Assembly (NCBI RefSeq): GCF_018390535.1
Contig: NZ_JAHBBW010000008.1
Coordinates: 115,220-179,219 of the forward strand
Length of the DNA stretch: 64,000 nt
Reading direction: 5' to 3'
Source: Bacteroides propionicigenes
GTDB taxonomy: Bacteria > Bacteroidota > Bacteroidia > Bacteroidales > Bacteroidaceae
Shown here: piece by piece, positions 34,246 through 40,463 of the stretch
Numbering within the stretch: position 1 is the first letter of the stretch
Layout: each line of letters opens with the position of its first letter
Position numbers and translations under genes: made by a program
The notes under the pieces: model-generated
Databases searched by the model: none
What the model was told of the DNA's origin: nothing
Seen by the model: only the letters and a program-made list of their open reading frames with translations

Positions 34246-35214
34246 ATGTATGATACCTTAAAATTAATATTGAGAGAAGAAGAACTAAATAATGAAATTA
34301 GTTTTATGGAAGAAATCTCTTGTAGACTGACTGATGTGAAGTACTATAATAATAAGGTGGTAGGTCATATTAGAAATATGAGGGTGGAAGTTCGTGATAC
34401 CACTTTAGTTGTTGAGGGTAGTCTTACTAAATGGCTTTTAGGTAATAATTATGAAAAAAGTTTATCCTTATGGGATATTAGGGTTGCGATAAAGAGTTTA
34501 AGTTCTGCTCTTGGTGTTCCATTGGAAATGGCTAAAGTGGTAAGGCTTGATATAGCTTTTAATTTTAGTGTGGCATATATGCCTTGGTTGTACATGAAGA
34601 GGTTGCTTTATTCTGATGGTTATCATCGTTCAAATATAGAAAAAGAGACCCTCTATTTGGATAAGTATGATGTTCAACTGGTGTTCTATGACAAGATGAG
34701 TGAATTAAAAAGTTGTGGTGTAGAAGAATTGGAAGAATTGGCACATTTGAATGTGCTGAGATATGAGTTCAGGTTTAAGAGGGTGACGAAAGTGCTGGGT
34801 GAAGTAAGGGGTAGCTATTTGTATCATCCTGATTTTTGTTTGTTGTTATTGAATAAATGGTATAGGTGTTATATGGATATTGATAAGCAGGTGGAGGAAG
34901 TTGGTATAAAGTTTACTGGTATAAAGAGTATGAAAGAATCTTGTGTTGCCTTATGTATGTCTGAAATAAATATGTTCGAGAAAGTTGAAGAGGCTTTTGT
35001 AAAAAAAGAGATAAACAGCGCTGTTAAGTTTGCTGTCTTACAAGAGTTACGAAGAATAGGGGCAACTTATTGTGATTATGACAAAGTGTCTTTAGTAGAT
35101 GAGCTGACGAAAAAAATAGAGAATGTCTATGTTATGTTGAAAAGGCGATATAATGTTACTCCTGCTCGTATGGAGATTCTTAGTAAATATATTGATAGTA
35201 AATATATCGTGTAA
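34246..35214 (+). CDS. Phage/plasmid replication protein, II/X-like
   Basis: A 322-residue protein. Segments AKVVRLDIAFNFSV (about 98-111), YDVQLVFYDKMSELKS and LNVLRYEFRFKRVTKVLG (about 168-185) resemble the gene II/X replication initiators of filamentous phages and related rolling-circle plasmids, where LDIA..F, FYDK and LRYE.R elements recur. The likely catalytic tyrosine cannot be fixed by eye. If right, the element can replicate as a circle after excision. It follows the HTH gene by 31 bp. An alternative is an unrelated element protein with chance similarity. Confidence 0.6.
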   Translation: MYDTLKLILREEELNNEISFMEEISCRLTDVKYYNNKVVGHIRNMRVEVRDTTLVVEGSLTKWLLGNNYEKSLSLWDIRVAIKSLSSALGVPLEMAKVVRLDIAFNFSVAYMPWLYMKRLLYSDGYHRSNIEKETLYLDKYDVQLVFYDKMSELKSCGVEELEELAHLNVLRYEFRFKRVTKVLGEVRGSYLYHPDFCLLLLNKWYRCYMDIDKQVEEVGIKFTGIKSMKESCVALCMSEINMFEKVEEAFVKKEINSAVKFAVLQELRRIGATYCDYDKVSLVDELTKKIENVYVMLKRRYNVTPARMEILSKYIDSKYIV

Positions 35215-35407
35215 ATATCGTTTTTATTCGTTTTTTGATATGGTATTTATTAAAGGTGGTATCGTTATTAGTAGTAAATTATAATTGTGCAAAAAACGCT
35301 TATTTACAATCTTTCTGCCTATGTTGGTGAAGTGTCGTGGATAGAGGATTTTCTTGCAACATTGAAACAAACGAAGTATCGTTTACAGATGCATTAAGTA
35401 TTTCGGA

Positions 35408-35448
35408 GAGGTTGGAGATTTCTGTAAAGAAGTTCCAACCTCTGTTTT
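35408..35448 (+). terminator. Hairpin terminator after the replication-like gene
   Basis: GAGGTTGGA (35408-35416) pairs with TCCAACCTC (35434-35442), with an inner TTCT/AGAA extension, followed by TGTTTTAT. The 193 bp before it (35215-35407) hold only two short overlapping frames, one from GTG 35287 to 35397 (36 codons), which I do not call as genes. Confidence 0.65.
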
Positions 35449-35465
35449 ATAAATGATTTGAAAAT

Positions 35466-35804
35466 ATGTCAGCAGAAAAGTTCAGTTTTACAATACCTAA
35501 CTCACAACTAAGGAAGAAGGCTGTTTCTTTAGGTATTTCAGAAGAGGTTTATAGTAAGTTGTTACACAAGCAACAGGTATATTGCTTGAAAAGTAAAAGT
35601 TTTCAACGGTTAAGTAGGAGGGAGGTTGATAACGCTGTTCGTGAAATCTTCCATCCTACTAAAATGGAGGAAAAGCAGGACGAATTTTATTGTAAAGAAC
35701 TTCTTGAAAAAGGTGTTGATTTCGAAGAGCTTCAAGAGGGGTTGTCTTCTATATCTTTATTTAGAGATTTCCTATCTTCTGAAGGGTGCGTTTCTACGAG
35801 ATAA
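35466..35804 (+). CDS. Hypothetical element protein
   Basis: A 112-residue protein starting MSAEKFSFTIPNSQLRKKAV. No family recognised; no signal peptide or membrane helix; rich in Lys, Glu and Ser with a predicted helical C terminus. Its last 73 bp are antisense to the end of the zinc-ribbon gene on the other strand. Base composition is like the rest of the element. Confidence 0.6.
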   Translation: MSAEKFSFTIPNSQLRKKAVSLGISEEVYSKLLHKQQVYCLKSKSFQRLSRREVDNAVREIFHPTKMEEKQDEFYCKELLEKGVDFEELQEGLSSISLFRDFLSSEGCVSTR

Positions 35805-35911
35805 AGATGATTAATGGAGCCACATTTGTCACAAACGATATTTTCAACTGTTATTGGAACAATCATCTCTCTTTTGCACTTAGCACACTTGATTTTGGTA
35901 AGATTTTTCAT
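35732..35911 (-). CDS. Small zinc-ribbon protein
   Basis: A 59-residue protein MKNLTKIKCAKCKREMIVPI with a second knuckle IVCDKCGSINH: two CxxC pairs 15 residues apart, as in zinc ribbons. It is the only minus-strand gene in the element and is divergent from the MuF-C-like gene, 45 bp away. A TATATTTG box on the minus strand at 35941-35948 and an AAAAAGAACGAA stretch before the ATG support expression. The frame is open to 36058 but the part before the promoter box looks random. A small regulator or antitoxin partner is possible; that is inference. Confidence 0.6.
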   Translation of the reverse strand: MKNLTKIKCAKCKREMIVPITVENIVCDKCGSINHLYLVETHPSEDRKSLNKDIEDNPS

Positions 35912-35956
35912 AATTATAATTCGTTCTTTTTGTAACGATACAAATATAATAGTTTT

Positions 35957-36853
35957 ATGGTGAATGACGAAATTCTTAAAATAGAAATTCAAAATAGGTT
36001 TGATGAATTGATGAAAGCCCGTAGTGGTTATTATAAAGATAACCCTAAGAATAGACATTTAGGTCGAGTTGGTATACCTTATGGTAGTAATAAAAAGTTT
36101 ATTGACGAAGAACTTATTAAATTTAACGATAGATTCAACGAGGAACTTGACAGATATAAAAATGGAGAGATGAAGGTAAATGAAGTAATTCATCTCGGGA
36201 AGGCAAAAGGTATATTGGCTAAAATTGTTCCTAATAACAATCCTATCATTTTGAGACAAAGAGTTATTTCAAAGGGGATTAGAAAGAAACATAATGTTGA
36301 TGTTAAACAAATAAAGAATTTACCTATTCTTATTTCTGATCCTTTAATGATTTTCAAAAGAAAAGAAGGCGATTCTTATAGTGTTTTAATTAGGGCTAAA
36401 GATAATGACAATAAGAATATCTTTGTTGCGGTTCATCTTAATCAGGACAATCCAAGTCAACAAGATAGAGATAAAGGTATTCTTATTGTTGATGATATTA
36501 AATCGTTTCACGGAAGAGAAATGGAAAATATAATCTCTCCTATTGTAGAGAATAAATCTTTAGTGTGGGTAAATAAAAAAGATAGTCTTGAATTATTGTC
36601 CTCAGCAAAGTCAACCCCGCAGTACAATGATATTCAAGACTATCTTTCTGATGCTGTAAATATCGTAAGAAAATTTGAGAATACCAACGAAAAGGATAAC
36701 GAGTTAAATATAATTAAGGGAAAAATAGAAGATGAACAACTTTTAAATCAGATTGTGGACGAAATTATAGAGAAAGCTAAGAAAGGCTCTCCTATTGGGA
36801 CAGAGAAAACCTGGGGTGGAAAGGTCTATGTTAAGACTGAATTAGTGGGATAA
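35957..36853 (+). CDS. MuF-C / phage nuclease-like domain protein
   Basis: A 298-residue protein. From about residue 75 the pattern VIHLGKAKGILAKI, then KGIRKKHNVDVKQIKNLPI, LISDPLMIFKRK, IFVAVHLNQD, ILIVDDIKSFHGRE and SLVWVNKKDSLELLSSA resembles the MuF C-terminal domain and the related phage Barnase-EndoU-colicin-RelE-like nucleases found in phage minor head proteins and in mobile elements. It ends with GTEKTWGGKVYVKT. No MuF head domain precedes it, so it stands alone. In that case it may be a toxin or a DNA-processing enzyme. Preceded by a divergent promoter region shared with the zinc-ribbon gene. Confidence 0.55.
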   Translation: MVNDEILKIEIQNRFDELMKARSGYYKDNPKNRHLGRVGIPYGSNKKFIDEELIKFNDRFNEELDRYKNGEMKVNEVIHLGKAKGILAKIVPNNNPIILRQRVISKGIRKKHNVDVKQIKNLPILISDPLMIFKRKEGDSYSVLIRAKDNDNKNIFVAVHLNQDNPSQQDRDKGILIVDDIKSFHGREMENIISPIVENKSLVWVNKKDSLELLSSAKSTPQYNDIQDYLSDAVNIVRKFENTNEKDNELNIIKGKIEDEQLLNQIVDEIIEKAKKGSPIGTEKTWGGKVYVKTELVG

Positions 36854-36925
36854 TAATTTCTATATTACTGGTTTCCTGTATAGTAAGTCCTTTTTTTGTT
36901 TTATAAAAAATTATGTAATAAATAT

Positions 36926-36956
36926 TTTGAGAGTCAAAATTAATTAAATATATTTG
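36926..36956 (+). promoter_or_regulatory. Promoter of the element cargo operon
   Basis: TTTG at 36926-36929, exactly 19 nt, TATATTTG at 36949-36956: a full-consensus Bacteroides promoter. Around it, TTAATTAAAT occurs twice (about 36940-36949 and 36965-36974), a possible operator. The next gene starts at 37030. Confidence 0.75.
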
Positions 36957-37029
36957 TTTTGTGATTAATTAAATAGCACTATAATAGATAGTTATATATG
37001 GTGTATGATTATTGTAACAGACAAATATT

Positions 37030-37455
37030 ATGATTATGGAGACTAAGAATAAGGGTTTTGATACTGGGATTGCGAGTGAGTATTTGGTACTTTCTATGTT
37101 GTATCGTCTTGGTATTGATGCTTATATGACATTGGGAAATAAGAAAAGTGTAGATATTTGGATAAAGAATGATGATGGATCAGACATCTCTATAGATGTA
37201 AAATCAGTTCGTGCCTTTGATTCTGTTCCCGTTGGTAATGTGGTGGCTAAGGATAATCATTATGTTGTCTTTGTGATATATAATAATAAGTTCGAAGATG
37301 TTCTTACTCTACCTGAATTTTATATTGTTCCAAGTAAATATGTGGTAGAGAATAGAACAAAATATGACTTAAAAGATGGTGGGAAAACTTATAATATCTT
37401 TAAAAAGGATATAAAGGACTATATTAATCGTTGGGATTTATTGAAAAAAGGGTGA
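37030..37455 (+). CDS. PD-(D/E)XK nuclease-like protein
   Basis: A 141-residue protein whose first half has the residues of a PD-(D/E)XK fold: Glu17 in GIASEYLVLSMLYRLG, Asp42 in KKSVDIWIK and Asp56-x-Lys58 in ISIDVKSV. Spacing and hydrophobic strands fit Holliday-junction-resolvase or restriction-like endonucleases. The second half (FYIVPSKYVVEN and YINRWDLL) resembles the tail of small group I-type homing or PDDEXK helper proteins. A second Met (37036) is an alternative start. First gene of the cargo operon; target unknown. Confidence 0.7.
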   Translation: MIMETKNKGFDTGIASEYLVLSMLYRLGIDAYMTLGNKKSVDIWIKNDDGSDISIDVKSVRAFDSVPVGNVVAKDNHYVVFVIYNNKFEDVLTLPEFYIVPSKYVVENRTKYDLKDGGKTYNIFKKDIKDYINRWDLLKKG

Positions 37456-37569
37456 TAGTTATCAATTATAAATAGGGTGGTTGATCTAATAATTAACAAC
37501 TAAATTATAAAAGTAGGCTGATACGGAATTTTCTATAAATATGATTTTAACTTTAATGATAAATTGATT

Positions 37570-38019
37570 ATGTACAATTCGAATGAGTATTTAGGACTAT
37601 TGTCTGCCTTGAACACATTTCTAATTTTTGGATTTGTTGTTGCTTATCTAATTTTGTTATCGTGTATATACACTTATGCTAATAGATTAGGGCGAGATGG
37701 TGGTGTATGGGTGTTTTTCTCTCTTCTTTTTTCTCCTTTGTTAGGTGCTCTTGCGTTGTGGCTTAAGGGTGAAACTGATGAACATCGTAAAGAAAGGCTT
37801 GTTCAAGAAAGAAAATGGATAATGTCTGTAAGTAATGATATGAAAGAACTGCAACATGTTATATCCAGTCTGCCTCAAGAAAAAGAAGTTTTTGCTGACA
37901 CAAAAGATGTAAATTCAGAAGAGAAGGATAATGGGGAAGTGGATACCTCTAAAATAGTAATGATTTTTGTGGCTTTTATTGTTTTGTTAATGATAGTAAT
38001 GTTTTTGGCATTTTTATGA
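37570..38019 (+). CDS. Three-helix membrane protein of the element
   Basis: A 149-residue membrane protein. Helices at about 9-35, 47-66 (GVWVFFSLLFSPLLGALALW) and the C-terminal 22 residues; between the second and third is a charged, probably cytoplasmic segment of about 65 residues with KGETDEHRKERL. I start at ATG 37570; a TTG two codons earlier is possible. Function unknown. It could be a superinfection-exclusion, holin-like or effector membrane protein, but there is no motif for any of these. Confidence 0.7.
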   Translation: MYNSNEYLGLLSALNTFLIFGFVVAYLILLSCIYTYANRLGRDGGVWVFFSLLFSPLLGALALWLKGETDEHRKERLVQERKWIMSVSNDMKELQHVISSLPQEKEVFADTKDVNSEEKDNGEVDTSKIVMIFVAFIVLLMIVMFLAFL

Positions 38020-38159
38020 TTGATACTTTTTTGATAAATTTGGTCTAATGAATAAAATAATTTAATAAAAAGGCATTTCATAAATATAGAAAATAAGAAC
38101 AACCTATCTAAGTTTGCGACTTGTTAACCCTAATAGAAACTATATTTCAGAATAATAAA

Positions 38160-38774
38160 ATGGAAAAAGAAGGAAAATATTCAGTTCACCCTCGTTGGAA
38201 TGATACGAGAGGTGTAAGCATAATTCATCATGCTACTGAAGAGGAGAGAAAGAAATTAACAGAAAAGATGGTTGAAACTATAATTAATAATGTAGAAAAA
38301 TTTCATGCTGACAAGAATAAGCAAAATATAAAAGACTTGAAGAGTTGTCAGAAAGATTATTTGCAAGAAGAAAAGGACCTTCAACGGAAAATTTCTCTTG
38401 GGATGAAAAAGTACAGAGAGAAATTGTCAAAAGAATATATGGAAATTGGGCATGAAATAGAGTTGTCTTTGGCAGAGCAACATATAATTAGTGTCTTGGA
38501 TAAATATATAGAAGAAGGTAATTTTGATATGGTAGAACAGTATATGTTCTATATGTTTAGAGATTATGGGATTGACTTGCTTGAAAATTATGAGGTGGCA
38601 GACAGAGTTGAATATATAAAGAGAATTCTGCCTACTTTGATAGATATAAAGATGAGAAAATCTATTTTAGAAGAAATCACAGAAATGATTGCCAATGATA
38701 TTGAAGATATTAAATCTCTAATTGAGACGAAGAGGGGGCTGTTTATATTGGAAAAGAAAATAGCTTCTCAGTAG
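38160..38774 (+). CDS. Helical hypothetical protein of the element
   Basis: A 204-residue, charged, mostly helical protein starting MEKEGKYSVHPRWNDTRGV with coiled-coil-like stretches near 40-100. No family recognised. I prefer ATG 38160 over an upstream TTG at 38121. It is the last gene before the terminator at 38799 and belongs with the two genes before it. Confidence 0.65.
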   Translation: MEKEGKYSVHPRWNDTRGVSIIHHATEEERKKLTEKMVETIINNVEKFHADKNKQNIKDLKSCQKDYLQEEKDLQRKISLGMKKYREKLSKEYMEIGHEIELSLAEQHIISVLDKYIEEGNFDMVEQYMFYMFRDYGIDLLENYEVADRVEYIKRILPTLIDIKMRKSILEEITEMIANDIEDIKSLIETKRGLFILEKKIASQ

Positions 38775-38798
38775 ATATTGGATTTAATTACGAAAAAT

Positions 38799-38838
38799 AG
38801 AATGCCGTTTGACTATTTTGTTGAATGGCATTCTTTTT
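38799..38838 (+). terminator. Terminator ending the element cargo operon
   Basis: AGAATGCC (38799-38806) pairs with GGCATTCT (38827-38834), then TTTTAT. It starts 25 bp after the last cargo stop codon. From here to the LytTR gene (38839-39419) there is no convincing gene; the stretch holds a minus-strand terminator, attR and the displaced tRNA promoter. Confidence 0.8.
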
Positions 38839-39061
38839 ATATATGTTTTGCCACTATAAGGAAGATAATATTGTGTGTTCTGAATATATGGGGATTGACA
38901 TTAAAGAACTGTGTTGTAAATAATGGTCTGTTTTGTTGTCCGTGGTTAAAGTATGTCGGACCTTTATAGTGAAATTAAATGCTATAAAGTTATGGATGTT
39001 TTAGATGTTGATTTGTATCAGTTTGAGTTAAATTGTAGAGATTGTTTTAGGAGAGTTGTAC

Positions 39062-39103
39062 TGAAAAAAGAAAAAGGAGTTGAACTGATTGTTCTAACTC
39101 CTT
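39062..39103 (-). terminator. Minus-strand terminator facing the orphan tRNA half
   Basis: On the minus strand, AAGGAGTT-x-GAAC (39103 to 39091) pairs with GTTC-AACTCCTT (39085 to 39074) around a 5-nt loop, with one bulged base, then TTTCTTTTTTC. It would stop transcription coming from the promoter at 39202-39232 after about 120-130 nt. Confidence 0.75.
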
Positions 39104-39150
39104 GTATATCTGAAAGTAATATTAAGTTCTTGAAAATTAGCTCTTTGGTT

Positions 39151-39190
39151 CCCCCAGACGCGTACTCTAACCGGGCTGAGCTACACCCCG
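39151..39190. repeat. Right attachment site of the element (attR core)
   Basis: Exact 40-bp copy of 31757-31796: the 5' half of tRNA-Pro(GGG) with no 3' half following. It is an orphan tRNA half in minus orientation. Confidence 0.9.
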
Positions 39191-39201
39191 AATTGCGGAT
39201 G

Positions 39202-39232
39202 CAAAAGTACGGCTTTATTTTGAAATAGCAAA
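39202..39232 (-). promoter_or_regulatory. Displaced host promoter of tRNA-Pro
   Basis: On the minus strand: TTTG (39229-39232), exactly 19 nt, TACTTTTG (39202-39209), 11 nt before the orphan tRNA half. Sequence around the -7 box (CGTACTTTTGCATCCGCAA) resembles the element copy (CGTACCTTTGCACACGCAA), which shows both descend from a tRNA-Pro promoter. Confidence 0.78.
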
Positions 39233-39419
39233 TAATTCCTTAACTTTTTGTTGTATATTTGTTGTATGCTATTGTTTATTAGTGTATTATGATGATACAA
39301 ATGGAACTGTTTTGGATTAAAATCTGAATCCGAATAGGTACGAAAACTATCCTTTTAATTTGGTTTCATTGGAGATTTATATTTATTTTGTGTTCAAAAT
39401 ACATGAAAATTACCAGTCA

Positions 39420-40313
39420 ATGAGTATGATATATAAATACTTGAGTCATCCCTATCCACAATATGGAAAACCGTGGCAGATAATAGCATCTTCCGTTGTA
39501 TTTGTTGTTTTGGTGTTAATAGTTTTTGAACCGTTTCATTATCGTTTGGATTCCATATTCCAGTTTTGGATTTTAATTCATTTTGTACTTATAACGGTGT
39601 TTGGAACAGCTGTTCCTCTTATACTGTTTCCAAAAGTGTTTAAAGGATTCTATGCACCTGATAAATGGACGATAGGTAAGCATATAGCGAATAATCTATT
39701 GTTTGTACTGTTGTTGAGTATAGAGATTATTGTGTATGAGCAGATTCTATTACCCGGATTAAATATAGAGCACACAAGTATTTCATTCTTAGGTGAAGGA
39801 TATACGCGTATTATACTTACGGACTTATTGGTTGCGTTTGCCATTGCTGTTGCACCGATTGGCTTCACATTTGTACTAACGCGGATAGCTGTGCTAAATC
39901 AGAATCTTCAGGATGCTTTAGTATTAAACAATGTTTTATCGGACAGAATAAAATCAGAGATAAGGGAGGATGAGCAGACTGTCACATTGACCGGAAGTAC
40001 CAAAGAACAATTAAAAACAAATCCGGATAACATCCTTTATATTGAAGCGGCTGATAATTATATGGATATTTACTATTTGGAAGAAGGGGAAGTTAAGCAT
40101 AAGTTGTTGCGTTCGACTATAAAGCAAATTGAAGAACAACTGAAAAATTATGGCTTTTTTGTACGTTGTCACAGAGCTTATATCATAAACATGAACCATA
40201 TTGACAGCATTGAAGGTAATGCAAAAGGATATAAGCTGCAACTTCTAAATGTGTCTAAGGAGATACCTGTGTCAAGAACCTATATACAAGTATTAAAAGA
40301 AAGAATCATGTAA
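39420..40313 (+). CDS. LytTR-domain membrane regulator
   Basis: A 297-residue protein with four membrane helices in the first 170 residues (for example IIASSVVFVVLVLIVF and LLVAFAIAVAPIGFTFVL) and a C-terminal LytTR DNA-binding domain (about 195-297, with ILYIEAADNYMDIYY and FFVRCHRAYIINMNHID). It resembles Bacteroidota LytTR proteins that are membrane-bound instead of paired with a kinase. Start is ATG 39420 or 39426; the frame is open to 39360. The next gene, a TonB-type receptor, is the likely target. Confidence 0.85.
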   Translation: MSMIYKYLSHPYPQYGKPWQIIASSVVFVVLVLIVFEPFHYRLDSIFQFWILIHFVLITVFGTAVPLILFPKVFKGFYAPDKWTIGKHIANNLLFVLLLSIEIIVYEQILLPGLNIEHTSISFLGEGYTRIILTDLLVAFAIAVAPIGFTFVLTRIAVLNQNLQDALVLNNVLSDRIKSEIREDEQTVTLTGSTKEQLKTNPDNILYIEAADNYMDIYYLEEGEVKHKLLRSTIKQIEEQLKNYGFFVRCHRAYIINMNHIDSIEGNAKGYKLQLLNVSKEIPVSRTYIQVLKERIM

Positions 40314-40329
40314 CCTTTTTTCTGTGTCA

Positions 40330-40377
40330 TTTGCCACAAAAAGCAGGGGAGAGGCTACTTTTTCTGCATTTTGCCAC
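40330..40377. promoter_or_regulatory. Direct repeat TTTGCCAC upstream of the receptor gene
   Basis: TTTGCCAC at 40330-40337 and again at 40370-40377, both followed by A/C-A-A, 40 bp apart start to start (close to four helical turns). LytTR proteins bind direct repeats, so this is a candidate operator of the neighbouring regulator. Inference. Confidence 0.4.
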
Positions 40378-40463
40378 CAATTTTTTCTGTCTGTCCCAGC
40401 TTTTGTGATACTGATTTTTTTCATTTTATGTTTGCAGCCAATAAAACTGAAAATAGTGCTGCT

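Larger units (their letters stand above)
31757..39190. mobile_element. Integrated element in tRNA-Pro, 7.4 kb
   Basis: Bounded by 40-bp direct repeats, with a tyrosine integrase next to the left repeat and much higher AT content than the flanking genes. Order: integrase, HTH protein, II/X-like replication protein, small unknown, divergent zinc ribbon, MuF-C-like protein, PD-(D/E)XK-like protein, membrane protein, helical protein, terminator. No relaxase, coupling protein, type IV secretion, capsid, portal or Zot-like ATPase is recognisable, so transfer would need a helper. It may be an integrative mobilizable element, an integrated plasmid or a phage satellite. Unit length with one att copy is 7,394 bp. 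Confidence 0.88.

Noticed and set aside
35287..35397. 36-codon frame from GTG in the gap after the replication-like gene
   Set aside because: Too short, no start signal and overlapped by another short frame; no homology recognised.
38778..38969. 63-residue frame after the last cargo gene
   Set aside because: It covers the operon terminator hairpin and has no coding character.
38953..39228. 91-residue frame on the plus strand running through attR
   Set aside because: It reads into the antisense of the tRNA half and through a strong terminator-like hairpin, and no family is recognised. A short real gene ending before attR cannot be excluded.
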